Source of the DNA: Acanthosepion lycidas
Taxonomy: Eukaryota; Mollusca; Cephalopoda; Sepiida; Sepiidae
Length of the DNA stretch: 64,000 nucleotides
Direction: 5' to 3'
Assembly: GCA_963932145.1 (NCBI GenBank)
Contig: OZ010577.1
Span: forward strand, 15,663,889-15,727,888
Position 1 is the first letter of the stretch, and each line of letters begins with the position of its first letter. Below are positions 51,258-63,112 of this stretch, piece by piece. The position numbers and the translations under genes are program-made. The notes beneath the pieces were generated by a model. It did not search any database. It was not told where the DNA came from and saw only the letters and a program-made list of their open reading frames with translations.

Positions 51258-51458
51258 GTGAGCGTAGCATGCAAAGGATACTATTCATATAACAGGGATT
51301 TCCTTGAAAAACTGTGTGGACGCAAAATGGGTGATCGCTGTATGTTTCTCTCCTGCCGTGCGTTCTATTTACCTTTACATTCTTTCATTTCACTTTATGA
51401 ACAGGCAAGAGCCTCCTCTAAAACCGGCTTACAATTATTTTTCATTCGAACTCATACA
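51258..51458 (+). repeat. Reference monomer, type 2 (exact consensus copy)
   Basis: Outside the box at 51276-51296 this unit is identical to the type-1 reference monomer. Inside the box five bases differ, and the dyad is lost. It shows that the two types are one satellite family split by a short, clustered set of differences rather than by general divergence. Confidence 0.93.
51277..51293. other. Dyad-less box of type-2 monomers (example)
   Basis: GATACTATTCATATAAC occupies the same place as the type-1 dyad. Four of the five differences fall so as to replace C or G by A or T, making the box strongly AT-rich. A sub-lineage reads GATAATATTC here, which adds a TAA in the open frame; its TAA codons lie, for example, at 819-821, 5040-5042, 20319-20321, 35196-35198 and 49472-49474. 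Confidence 0.6.
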
Positions 51459-52262
51459 GTGAGCGTAGCATGCAAAGGATACTATTCATATAACAGTGAT
51501 TTCCTTGAAAAGCTGTGTGGACGCAAAATGGGTGATCGCTGTATGTTTCTCTCCTGCCGTGCGTTCTATCTACCTTTACATTCTTTCATTTCACTTTATG
51601 AACAGGCAAGAGCCTCCTCTAAAACCGGCTTACAATTATTTTTCATTCGAACTCATACAGTGAGCGTAGCATGCAAAGGTTACGACTCACGTAACAGGGA
51701 TTTCCTTGAAAAACTGTGTGGACGCAAAGTGGGTGATCGCTGTAGGTTTCTCTCCTGCCGTGCGTTCTATTTACCTTTACATTCTTTCATTTCACTTTAT
51801 GAACAGGCAAGAGCCTCATCTAAAACCGGCTTACAATTATTTTTCATTCGAACTCATACAGTGAGCGTAGCATGCAAAGGATACTATTCATATAACAGGG
51901 ATTTCCTTGAAAAACTGTGTGGACGCAAAATGGGTGATCGCTGTATGTTTCTCTCCAGCCGTGCGTTCTATTTACCTTTACATTCTTTCATTTCACTTTA
52001 TGAACAGGCAAGAGCCTCCTCTAAAACCGGCTTACAATTATTTTTCATTCGAACTCATACAGTGAGCGTAGCATGCAAAGGATACTATTCATATAACAGT
52101 GATTTCCTTGAAAAACTGTGTGGACGCAAAATGGGTGATCTCTGTATGTTTCTCTCCTGCCGTGCGTTCTATTTACATTTACATTCTTTCATTTCACTTC
52201 ATGAACAGGCAAGAGCCTCCTCTAAAACCGGCTTACAATTATTTTTCATTCGAACTCATACA

Positions 52263-53267
52263 GTGAGCGTAGCATGCAAAGGATACTATTCATATAACAG
52301 GGATTTCCTTGAAAAACTGTGTGGACGCAAAATGGTTGATCGCTGTATGTTTCTCTCCTGCCGTGCGTTCTATCTACCTTTACATTCTTTCATTTCACTT
52401 TATGAACAGGCAAGAGCCTCCTCTAAAACCTGCTTACAATTATTTTTCATTCGAACTCATACAGTGAGCGTAGCATGCAAAGGTTACGACTCACGTAACA
52501 GGGATTTCCTTGAAAAAGTGTGTGGACGCAAAATGGGTGATCGCTGTATGTTTCTCTCCTGCCGTGCGTTCTATTTACCTTTACATTCTTTCATTTCATT
52601 TTATGAACAGGCAAGGGTCTCCTCTAAAACAGGCTTACAATTATTTTTCATTCGAACTCATACAGTGAGCGTAGCATGCAAAGGATACTATTCATATAAC
52701 AGGGATTTCCTTGAAAAACTGTGTGGACGCAAAGTGGGTGATCGCTGTATGTTTCTCTCCTGCAGTACGTTCTATTTACCTTTACATTCTTTCATTTCAC
52801 TTTATGAACAGGCAAGAGCCTCCTCTAAAACCGGCTTACAATTATTTTTCATTCGAACTCATACAGTGAGCGTAGCATGCAAAGGTTACGACTCACGTAA
52901 CAGGGATTTCCTTGAAAAACGGTGTGGACGCAAAATGGGTGATCGCTGTATTTTTCTCTCCTGCCGTGCGTTCTATTTACATTTACTTTCTTTCATTTCA
53001 CTTTATGAACAGGCAAGGGCCTCCTCTAAAACCGGCTTACAATTATTTTTCATTCGAACTCATAAAGTGAGCGTAGCATGCAAAGGATACTATTCATATA
53101 ACAGGGATTTCCTTGAAAAACTGTGTGGACGCAAAATGGGAGATCGCTGTATGTTTCTCTCCTGCCGTGCGTTGTATTTACCTTTACATTCTTTCATTTA
53201 ACTTTATGAATAGGCAAGTGCCTCCTCTAAAATCTGCTTACAATTATTTTTCATTCGAACTCATACA
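52263..53267. repeat. Pentamer cassette, first copy (AAAAGTGTG/CATAAAGTGAG)
   Basis: Five monomers: AAAACCTGC type-2 unit, AAAAAGTGTGTGG type-1 unit with TTTCATTTTATG and AAAACAGGC, AAAGTGGG type-2 unit with an altered CCGTG, CGGTGTGG type-1 unit ending CATAAAGTGAG, and a type-2 unit ending TTTAAC. The same order occurs at 57890-58893. The last three monomers recur at 59698-60300. Offsets at the CATAAAG marker are 5,627 and 1,406 bp. Confidence 0.78.
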
Positions 53268-53870
53268 GTGAGCGTAGCATGCAAAGGTTACGACTCACGT
53301 AACAGGAATTTCCTTGAAAAACTTTGTGGACGCAAAATGGGTGATCGCTGTATGTTTCTCTCCTGCCGTACGTTCTATTTACCTTTACATTCTTTCATTT
53401 CACTTTATGAACAGGCAAGAGCCTCCTCTAAAACCGGCTTACAATTATTTTTTATTCGAACTCATACAGTGAGCATAGCATGCAAAGGATACCATTCATA
53501 TAACAGGGATTTCCTTGAAAAAATGTGTGGACGCAAAATGGGTGATCGCTGTATGTTTCTCTCCTGCCGTGCGTTCTATCTACCTTTACATTCTTTCATT
53601 TAACTTTATGAACAGGCAAGAGCCTCCTCCAAAACCTGCTTACAATTATTTTTCATTCGTACTCATACAGTGAGCGTAGCATGCAAATGTTACGACTCAC
53701 GTAACAGGGATTTCCTTGAAAAAGTGTGTGGACGCAAAATGGGTGATCGCTGTATGTTTCTCTCCTGCCGTGCGTTCTATTTACCTTTACATTCTTTCAT
53801 TTCATTTTATAAACATGCAAGGGTCTCCTCTAAAACCGGCTTACAATTATTTTTCATTCGAACTCATACA
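53268..53870. repeat. Trimer cassette GGAATTTCC / GGATACCATTC / GCAAATGTTACG
   Basis: A type-1 unit with CCGTACGTTC, a type-2 unit with GAGCATAGC, GGATACCATTC and a TTTAAC stop, then a type-1 unit with GCAAATGTTACG and AAAAAGTGTGTGG. The same ordered trio appears at 55479-56081, 60501-61103 and 63113-63715, with small changes in the first unit (AAAATGAGTG at 55479, GGTTTCGAC at 60501 and 63113). Confidence 0.75.
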
Positions 53871-54473
53871 GTGAGCGTAGCATGCAAAGGTTACGACTCA
53901 CGTAACAGGGATTTCCTTGAAAAACTGTGTGGACGCAAAGTGGGTGATCGCTGTATGTTTCTCTCCTGCCGTGCGTTCTATTTACCTTTACATTCTTTCA
54001 TTTCACTTTATGAACAGGCAAGAGTCTCCTCTAAAACATGCTTACAATTATTTTTCATTCCAACTCATACAGTGAGCGTAGCATGCAAAGGATACTATTC
54101 ATATAACAGGGATTTCCTTGAAAAAATGTGTGGACGCAAAATGGGTGATAGCTGTATGTTTCTCTCCTGCCGTGCCTTCTATTTACCTTTACATTCTTTC
54201 ATTTCACTTTATGAACAGGCAAGAGTCTCCTCTAAAACCGGCTTACAATTATTTTTCATTCGAACTCATACAGTGAGCGTAGCATGCAAAGGATACTATT
54301 CATATAACAGGGATTTCCTTGAAAAACTGTGTGGACGCAAAATGGGTGATCGCTGTATGTTTCTCTCCTGCCGTGCGTTGTATTTACCTTTACATTCTTT
54401 CATTTAAATTTATGAACAGGCAAGAGGCTCCTCTAAAAGCTGCTTACAATTATTTTTCATTCGAACTCATACA

Positions 54474-55478
54474 GTGAGCGTAGCATGCAAAGGTTACGAC
54501 TCACGTAACAGGGATTTCCTTGAAAAACTGTGTGGACGCAAAATGAGTGATCGCTGTATGTTTCTCTCCTGCCGTACGTTCTATTTACCATTACATTCTT
54601 TCATTTCACTTTATGAACAGGCAAGAGCCTCCTCTAAAACAGGCTTACAATTATTTTTCATTCGAACTCATACAGTGAGCGTAGCATGCAAAGGATACTA
54701 TTCATATAACAGGGATTTCCTTGAAAAACGGTGTGGACGCAAAATGGTTGATCGCTGTATGTTTCTCTCCTGCCGTGCGTTCTATTTACCTTTACATTTT
54801 TTCATTTAACTTTATGAACAGGCAAGAGGCTCCTCTAAAAGCTGCTTACAATTATTTTTCATTCGAACTCATACAGTGAGCGTAGCATGCAAAGGTTACG
54901 ACTCACGTAACAGGGATTTCCTTGAAAAACTGTCTGGACGCAAAGTGGGTGATCGCTGAATGTTTCTCTCCTGCCGTGCGTTCTATTTACCTTTACATTC
55001 TTTCATTTCACTTTATGAACAGGCAAGAGCCTCCTCTAAAACCGGCTTACAATTATTTTTCATTCGAACTCATACAGTGAGCGTAGCATGCAAAGGATAC
55101 TATTCATATAACAGGGATTTCCTTGAAAAAATGTGTGGACGCAAAATGGGTGATAGCTGTATGTTTCTCTCCTGCCGTGCGTTCTATTTACCTTAACATT
55201 CTTTCATTTCACTTTATGAACAGGCGAGAGCCTCCTCTAAAACCGGCTTACAATTATTTTTCATTCGAACTCATACAGTGAGCGTAGCATGCAAAGGATA
55301 CAATTCATATAACAGGGATTTCCTTGAAAAACTGTGTGGACGCAAAATGGGTGATCGCTGTATGTTTCTCTCCTGCCGTGCGTTCTATTTACCTTTACAT
55401 TCTTTCATTTAAATTTATGAACAGGCAAGAGGCTACTTTAAAAGCTGCTTACAATTATTTTTCATTCGAACTCATACA
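54474..55478. repeat. Five-monomer unit between two trimer cassettes
   Basis: Its first monomer (AAAATGAGTGATC, CCGTACG) is almost that at 55479. It includes units with CTGTCTGGACGC and CGCTGAATG (an in-frame TGA at 54957-54959), a unit with CCTTAACATTC (private TAA), and one with GGATACAATTC, a change inside the type-2 box. The block ends with the rare GGCTACTTTAAAAGC. Confidence 0.65.
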
Positions 55479-57085
55479 GTGAGCGTAGCATGCAAAGGTT
55501 ACGACTCACGTAACAGGGATTTCCTTGAAAAACTGTGTGGACGCAAAATGAGTGATCGCTGTATGTTTCTCTCCTGCCGTACGTTCTATTTACCTTTACA
55601 TTCTTTCATTTCACTTTATGAACAGGCAAGAGCCTCCTCTAAAACCGGCTTACAATTATTTTTCATTCGAACTCATACAGTGAGCATAGCATGCAAAGGA
55701 TACCATTCATATAACAGGGATTTCCTTGAAAAACTGTGTGGACGCAAAATGGGTGATCGCTGTATGTTTCTCTCCTGCCGTGCGTTCTATCTACCTTTAC
55801 ATTCTTTCATTTAACCTTATGAACAGGCAAGAGCCTCCTCTAAAACCTGCTTACAATTATTTTTCATTCGAACTCATACAGTGAGCGTAGCATGCAAATG
55901 TTACGACTCACGTAACAGGGATTTCCTTGAAAAAGTGTGTGGACGCAAAATGGGTGATCGCTGTATGTTTCTCTCCTGCCGTGCGTTCTATTTACCTTTA
56001 CATTCTTTCATTTCAATATATAAACAGGCAAGGGTCTCCTCTAAAACCGGCTTACAATTATTTTTCATTCGAACTCATACAGTGAGCGTAGCATGCAAAG
56101 GTTACGATTCACGTAACAGGGATTTCCTTGAAAAACTGTGTGGACGCAAAGTGGGTGATCGCTGTATGTTTCTCTCCTGCCGTGCGTTCTATTTACCTTT
56201 ACATTCTTTCATTTCACTTTATGAACAGGCAAGAGTCTCCTCTAAAACATGCTTACAATTATTTTTCATTCCAACTCATACAGTGAGCGTAGCATGCAAA
56301 GGATACTATTCATATAACAGGGATTTCCTTGAAAAACTGTGTGGACGCAAAATGGGTGATCGCTGAATGTTTCTCTCCTGCCGTGCGTTCTATTTACCTT
56401 TACATTCTTTCATTTCACTTTATGAACAGGCAAGAGCCTCCTCTAAAACCGGCTTACAATTATTTTTCATTCGAACTCATACAGTGAGCGTAGCATGCAA
56501 AGGTTACGACTCACGTAACAGGGATTTCCTTGAAAAACTGTCTGGAGGCAAAGTGGGTGATCGCTCTATGTTTCTCTCCTGCCGTGCGTTCTATTTACCT
56601 TTACATTCTTTCATTTCACTTTATGAACAGGCAAGAGCCTCCTCTAAAACCGGCTTACAATTATTTTTCATTCGAACTCATACAGTGAGCGTAGCATGCA
56701 AAGGTTACGACTCACGTAACAGGGATTTCCTTGAAAAACTGTGTGGACGCAAAATGAGTGATCGCTGTATGTTTCTCTCCTGCCGTGCCTTCTATTTACC
56801 TTTACATTCTTTCATTTCACTTTATGAACAGGCAAGGGCCTCCTCTAAAACAGGGTTACAATTATTTTTCATTCGAACTCATACAGTGAGCGTAGCATGC
56901 AAAGGATACTATTCATATAACAGGGATTTCCTTGAAAAACTGTGTGGACGCAAAATGAGTGATCGCTCCCTGTTTCTCTCCTGCTGTGCGTTCTATTTAC
57001 ATTTACTTTCTTTCATTTCACTTTATGAACAGGCAAGGACCTCCTCTAAAACAGGCTTACAATTATTTTTCATTCGAACTCATAT

Positions 57086-57286
57086 AGTGAGCGTAGCATG
57101 CAAAGATACGACTCACGTAACAGGGATTTCCTTGAAAAACTGTGTGGACGCAAAGTGGGTGATCGCTGTATGTTTCTCTCCTGCCGTGCGTTCTATTTAC
57201 CTTTACATTCTTTCATTTAACTTTATGAACAGGCAAGAGCCTCCTCTAAAAGCTGCTTACAATTATTTTTCATTCGAACTCATACA
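57086..57286. other. Monomer with a 1-bp deletion in the dyad box
   Basis: The box reads GCAAAGATACGACTCACG, one base shorter than GCAAAGGTTACGACTCACG, at about 57105-57106. The left dyad arm is broken (ATACG against CGTAAC) while the right arm is unchanged. The preceding unit ends CATATAGTGAG, another private change. Confidence 0.8.
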
Positions 57287-57889
57287 GTGAGCGTAGCATG
57301 CAAAGGTTACGACTCACGTAACAGGGATTTCCTTGTAAAACTATGTGGACGCAAAATGGGTGATCGCTGTATGTTTCTCTCCTGCCGTGCGTTCTATTTA
57401 CCTTTACATTCTTTCATTTAACTTTATGAACAGGCAAGAGCCTCCTCTAAAACCGGCTTACAATTATTTTTCATTCGAACTCATACAGTGAGCGTAGCAT
57501 GCAAAGGATACTATTCATATAACAGGGATTTCCTTGAAAAACTGTGTGGACGCAAAATGGGTGATCGCTGTATGTTTCTCACCTGCCGTGCGTTCTATTT
57601 ACCTTTACATTCTTTCATTTCACTTTATGAACAGGCAAGAGCCTCCTCTAAAACCGGCTTAAAATTATTTTTCATTCGAACTCATACAGTGAGCGTAGCA
57701 TGCAAAGGATACTATTCATATAACAGGGATTTCCTTGAAAATCTGTGTGGACGCAAAATGGGTGATCGCTGTATGTTTCTCTCCTGCCGTGCGTTCTATT
57801 TACCTTTACATTCTTTCATTTCACTTTATGAACAGGCAAGTGTCTCCTCTAAAACCGGCTTACAATTATTTTTCATTCGAACTCATACA

Positions 57890-58893
57890 GTGAGCGTAGC
57901 ATGCAAAGGATACTATTCATATAACAGGGATTTCCTTGAAAAACTGTGTGGACGCAAAATGGGTGATCGCTGTATGTTTCTCTCCTGCCGTGCGTTCTAT
58001 TTACCTTTACATTCTTTCATTTCACTTTATGAACAGGCAAGAGCCTCCTCTAAAACCTGCTTACAATTATTTTTCATTCGAACTCATACAGTGAGCGTAG
58101 CATGCAAAGGTTACGACTCACGTAACAGGGATTTCCTTGAAAAAGTGTGTGGACGCAAAATGGGTGATCGCTGTATGTTTCTCTCCTGCCGGGCGTTCTA
58201 TTTACCTTTACATTCTTTCATTTCATTTTATGAACAGGCAAGGGTCTCCTCTAAAACAGGCTTACAATTATTTTTCATTCGAACTCATACAGTGAGCGTA
58301 GCATGCAAAGGATACTATTCATATAACAGGGATTTCCTTGAAAAACTGTGTGGACGCAAAGTGGGTGATCGCTGTATGTTTCTCTCCTGCCGTACGTTCT
58401 ATTTACCTTTACATTCTTTCATTTCACTTTATGAACAGGCAAGAGCCTCCTCTAAAACCGGCTTACAATTATTTTTCATTCGAACTCATACAGTGAGCGT
58501 AGCATGCAAAGGTTACGACTCACGTAACAGGGATTTCCTTGAAAAACGGTGTGGACGCAAAATGGGTGATCGCTGTATGTTTCTCTCCTGCCGTGCGTTC
58601 TATTTACAATTACTTTCTTTCATTTCACTTTATGAACAGGCAAGGGCCTCCTCTAAAACCGGCTTACAATTATTTTTCATTCGAACTCATAAAGTGAGCG
58701 TAGCATGCAAAGGATACTATTCATATAACAGGGATTTCCTTGAAAAACTGTGTGGACGCAAAATGGGTGATCGCTGTATGTTTCTCTCCTGCCGTGCGTT
58801 CTATCTACCTTTACATTCTTTCATTTAACTTTATGAACAGGCAAGAGGCTCCTCTAAAACCTGCTACAATTATTTTTCATTCGAACTCATACA
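57890..58893. repeat. Pentamer cassette, second copy
   Basis: It matches 52263-53267 unit for unit, with TTACAATTACTTTC in place of TTACATTTACTTTC in the fourth monomer and a 1-bp deletion (CTGCTACAAT, 58861-58870) in the last. The CATAAAGTGAG marker is at 58688. The third, shortened copy at 59698-60300 shares TTACAATTAC, so it derives from this copy rather than from the one at 52263. Confidence 0.75.
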
Positions 58894-60500
58894 GTGAGCG
58901 TAGCATGCAAAGGTTTCGACTCACGTAACAGGAATTTCCTTGAAAAAATTTGTGGACGCAAAATGGGTGATCGCTGTATGTTTCTCTCCTGCCGTACGTT
59001 CTATTTACCTTTACATTCTTTCATTTCACTTTATGAACAGGCAAGAGCCTCCTCTAAAACCGGCTTACAATTATTTTTCATTCGAACTCATACAGTGAGC
59101 GTAGCATGCGAAGGATACTATTCATATAACAGGGATTTCCTTGAAAAACTGTGTGGACGCAAAATGGGTGATCGCTGTATGTTTCTCTCCTGCCGTGCGT
59201 TCTATTTACATTTACTTTCTTTCATTTCACTTTATGAACAGGCAAGGACCTCCTCTAAAAACGGCTTACAATTATTTTTCATTCGAACTCATACAGTGAG
59301 CGTAGCATGCAAAGGTTACGACTCACGTAACAGGGATTTCCTTGAAAAACTGTGTGGACGCAAAATGGGTGATCGCTGTATGTTTCTCTCCTGCCGTGCG
59401 TTCTATTTACCTTTACATTCCTTCATTTCACTTTATGAACAGGCAAGAGCCTCCTCTAAAACAGGCTTACAATTATTTTTCATTCGAACTCATACAGTGA
59501 GCGTAGCATGCAAAGGTTACGACTCACGTAACAGGGATTTCCTTGAAAAACTGTGTGGACGCAAAATGGGTGATCGCTGTATGTTTCTCTCCTACCGTGC
59601 GTTCTATTTACCTTTACATTCTTTCATTTCACTTTATGAACAGGCAAGGGCCTCCTCTAAAACAGGCTTACAATTATTTTTCATTCGAACTCATACAGTG
59701 AGCGTAGCATGCAAAGGATACTATTCATATAACAGGGATTTCCTTGAAAAACTGTGTGGACGCAAAGTGGGTGATCGCTGTATGTTTCTCTCCTGCCGTA
59801 CGTTCTATTTACCTTTACATTCTTTCATTTCACTTTATGAACAGGCAAGAGCCTCCTCTAAAACCGGCTTACAATTATTTTTCATTCGAACTCATACAGT
59901 GAGCGTAGCATGCAAAGGTTACGACTCACGTAACAGGGATTTCCTTGAAAAACGGAGTGGACGCAAAATGGGTGATCGCTGTATGTTTCTCTCCTGCCGT
60001 GCGTTCTATTTACAATTACTTTCTTTCATTTCACTTTATGAACAGGCAAGGGCCTCCTCTAAAACCGGCTTACAATTATTTTTCATTCGAACTCATAAAG
60101 TGAGCGTAGCATGCAAAGGATACTATTCATATAACAGGGATTTCCTTGAAAAACTGTGTGGACGCAAAATGGGTGATCGCTGTATGTTTCTCTCCTGCCG
60201 TGCGTTGTATTTACCTTTACATTCTTTCATTTAACTTTATGAACAGGCAAGAGCCTCCTCTAAAATCTGCTTACAATTATTTTTCATTCGAACTCATACA
60301 GTGAGCATAGCATGCAAAGGATACTATTCATATAACAGGGATTTCCTTGAAAAACTGTGTGGACGCAAAATGGGTGATCGCTGTATGTTTCTCTCCTGCC
60401 GTGCGTTCTATCTACCTTTACATTCTTTCATTTAACTTTATGAACAGGCAAGAGGCTCCGCTAAAACCTGCTACAATTATTTTTCATTCGAACTCATACA
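58894..60500. repeat. 8-unit higher-order repeat of the GGTTTCGAC/CTGCTAC family
   Basis: It begins with a type-1 unit whose box reads GGTTTCGAC, which breaks the left arm of the dyad, and ends with a unit lacking one T (CTGCTACAAT at 60468), giving 1,607 bp. The interior holds an AAGGACC/AAAAACGGC unit and the shortened pentamer cassette. Confidence 0.75.
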
Positions 60501-63112
60501 GTGAGCGTAGCATGCAAAGGTTTCGACTCACGTAACAGGAATTTCCTTGAAAAAATTTGTGGACGCAAAATGGGTGATCGCTGTATGTTTCTCTCCTGCC
60601 GTACGTTCTATTTACCTTTACATTCTTTCATTTCACTTTATGAACAGGCAAGAGCCTCCTCTAAAACCGGCTTACAATTATTTTTCATTCGAACTCATAC
60701 AGTGAGCATAGCATGCAAAGGATACCATTCATATAACAGGGATTTCCTTGAAAAACTGTGTGGACGCAAAATGGGTGATCGCTGTATGTTTCTCTCCTGC
60801 CGTGCGTTCTATCTACCTTTACATTTTTTCATTTAACTTTATGAACAGGCAAGAGCCTCCTCTAAAACCTGCTTACAATTATTTTTCATTCGAACTCATA
60901 CAGTGAGCGTAGCATGCAAATGTTACGACTCACGTAACAGGGATTTTCTTGAAAAAGTGTGTGGACGCAAAATGGGTGATCGCTGTATGTTTCTCTCCTG
61001 CCGTGCGTTCTATTTACCTTTACATTCTTTCATTTCACTTTATGAACAGGCAAGAGCCTCCTCTAAAACCGGCTTACAATTATTTTTCATTCGAACTCAT
61101 ACAGTGAGCGTAGCATGCGAAGGATACTATTCATATAACAGGGATTTCCTTGAAAAACTGTGTGGACGCAAAATGGGTGATCGCTGTATGTTTCTCTCCT
61201 GCCGTGCGTTCTATTTACATTTACTTTCTTTCATTTCACTTTATGAACAGGCAAGGACCTCCTCTAAAAACGGCTTACAATTATTTTTCATTCGAACTCA
61301 TACAGTGAGCGTAGCATGCAAAGGTTACGACTCACGTAACAGGGATTTCCTTGAAAAACTGTGTGGACGCAAAATGGGTGATCGCTGTATGTTTCTCTCC
61401 TGCCGTGCGTTCTATTTACCTTTACACTCTTTCATTTCACTTTATGAACAGGCAAGAGCCTCCTCTAAAACCGGCTTACAATTATTTTTCATTCGAACTC
61501 ATACAGTGAGCGTAGCATGCAAAGGTTACGACTCACGTAACAGGGATTTCCTTGAAAAACTGTGTGGACGCAAAATGGGTGATCGCTGTATGTTTCTCTC
61601 CTACCGTGCGTTCTATTTACCTTTACATTCTTTCATTTCACTTTATGAACAGGCAAGGGCCTCCTCTAAAACAGGCTTACAATTATTTTTCATTCGAACT
61701 CATACAGTGAGCGTAGCATGCAAAGGATACTATTCATATAACAGGGATTTCCTTGAAAAACTGTGTGGACGCAAAATGAGTGATCGCTGTATGTTTCTCT
61801 CCTGCCGTGCGTTCTGTTTACATTTACTTTCTTTCATTTCACTTTATGAACAGGCAAGGACCTCCTCTAAAATCGGCTTACAATTATTTTTCATTCGAAC
61901 TCATACAGTGAGCGTAGCATGCAAAGGTTACGACTCACGTAACAGGGATTTCCTTGAAAAACTGTGTGGACGCAAAATGGGTAATCGCTGTATGTTTCTC
62001 TCCTGCCGTGCGTTCTATTTACCTTTACATTCTTTCATTTCACTTTATGAACAGGCAAGAGCCTCCTCTAAAACCGGCTTACTATTATTTTTACTTCGAA
62101 CGCATACAGTGAACGTAGCATGCAAAGGTTACGACTCACGTAACAGGGATTTCCTTGAAAAACTGTGTGGACGCAAAGTGGGTGATCGCTGTATGTTTCT
62201 CTCCTACCGTGCGTTCTATTTACCTTTACATTCTTTCATTTAACTTTATGAACAGGCAAGGGCCTCCTCTAAAACCGGCTTACAATTATTTTTCATTCGA
62301 ACTCATACAGTGAGCGTAGCATGCAAAAAATACTATTCATATAACAGGGATTTCCTTGTAAAACTGTGTGGACGCAAAATGGGTGATCGCTGTATGTTTC
62401 TCTCCTGCCGTGCGTTCTATTTACCTTTACATTCTTTCATTTCACTTTATGAACAGGCAAGAGCCTCCTCTAAAACCGGCTTACAATTATTTTTCATTCG
62501 AACTCATACAGTGAGCGTAGCATGCAAAGGATACTATTCATATAACAGGGATTTCCTTGAAAAACTGTGTGGACGCAAAATGGGTGATCGCTGTACGTTT
62601 CTCTTCTGCCGTGCGTTCTATTTACCTTTACATTCTTTCATTTAACTTTATGAACATGCAAGAGGCTCCTCTAAAAGCTGCTTACAATTATTTTTCATTC
62701 GAACTCATACAGTGAGCGTAGCATGCAAAGGTTACGACTCACGTAACAGGGATTTCCTTGAAAAACTGTGTGGACGCAAAATGGGTGATCGCTGTATTTT
62801 TCTCTCCTGCCGTGCGTTCTATTTACCTTTACATTCTTTCATTTAACTTTATGAACAGGCATGAGCCTCCTGTAAAACCGGCTTACATTTATTTTTCATT
62901 CGAACTCATACAGTGAGCATAGCATGCAAAGGATACTATTCATATAACAGGGATTTCCTTGAAAAACTGTGTGGACGCAAAATGGGTGATCGCTGTATGT
63001 TTCTCTCCTGCCGTGCGTTCTATCTACCTTTACATTCTTTCATTTAACTTTATGAACAGGCAAGAGGCTCCTCTATAACCTGCTACAATTATTTTTCATT
63101 CGAACTCATACA
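60501..63112. repeat. 13-unit higher-order repeat of the GGTTTCGAC/CTGCTAC family
   Basis: It has the same start and end markers as the 8-unit copy (1-bp deletion at 63080), but 13 monomers and 2,612 bp. Compared with the 8-unit copy it contains the trimer cassette at its left end and several monomers unique to this region: GGGTAATCGC with TTACTTCGAACGC (61908) and GCATGCAAAAAATAC (62310). The dyad of 62118 onward is intact. Confidence 0.75.

Larger units (their letters stand above)
50052..52262. repeat. Short-period block with AACAGTGATTTCC and GTAGGTTTCTC variants
   Basis: Eleven monomers without any in-frame TAA except TTTGAC (TGA) near 51189-51191. AACAGTGATTTC occurs at monomers 50454, 51459 and 52062 (spacing 5 and 3 units), and GCTGTAGGTTTC at 50856 and 51660 (4 units). 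GGGTGGACGC with AAAGTGGG links 49851 and 50655 (4 units). No single period dominates. Confidence 0.65.
51258..53201 (+). other. Longest open frame in the array; not called as a gene
   Basis: It is 647 codons from a GTG at a monomer start to a TTTAAC stop, and spans 9.7 monomers. It exists because the unit length is a multiple of three and the consensus has no stop in this frame. The predicted product is a 67-residue repeat with a hydrophobic stretch (about residues 36-47 of each repeat). It has no unique start or end, no recognised domain, and the same frame is closed in roughly every fourth or fifth unit elsewhere. Translation is not excluded, but nothing here supports it. Confidence 0.5.

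Noticed and set aside
13882..60535. Short frames of about 62 codons in a second + strand frame (for example 13882-14070, 31372-31560, 58740-58928)
   Set aside because: They appear only where a variant creates an ATG, and are closed by the TGA in the unit-start CAGTGAGCG. They overlap the other frame of the same repeats and are shadows.
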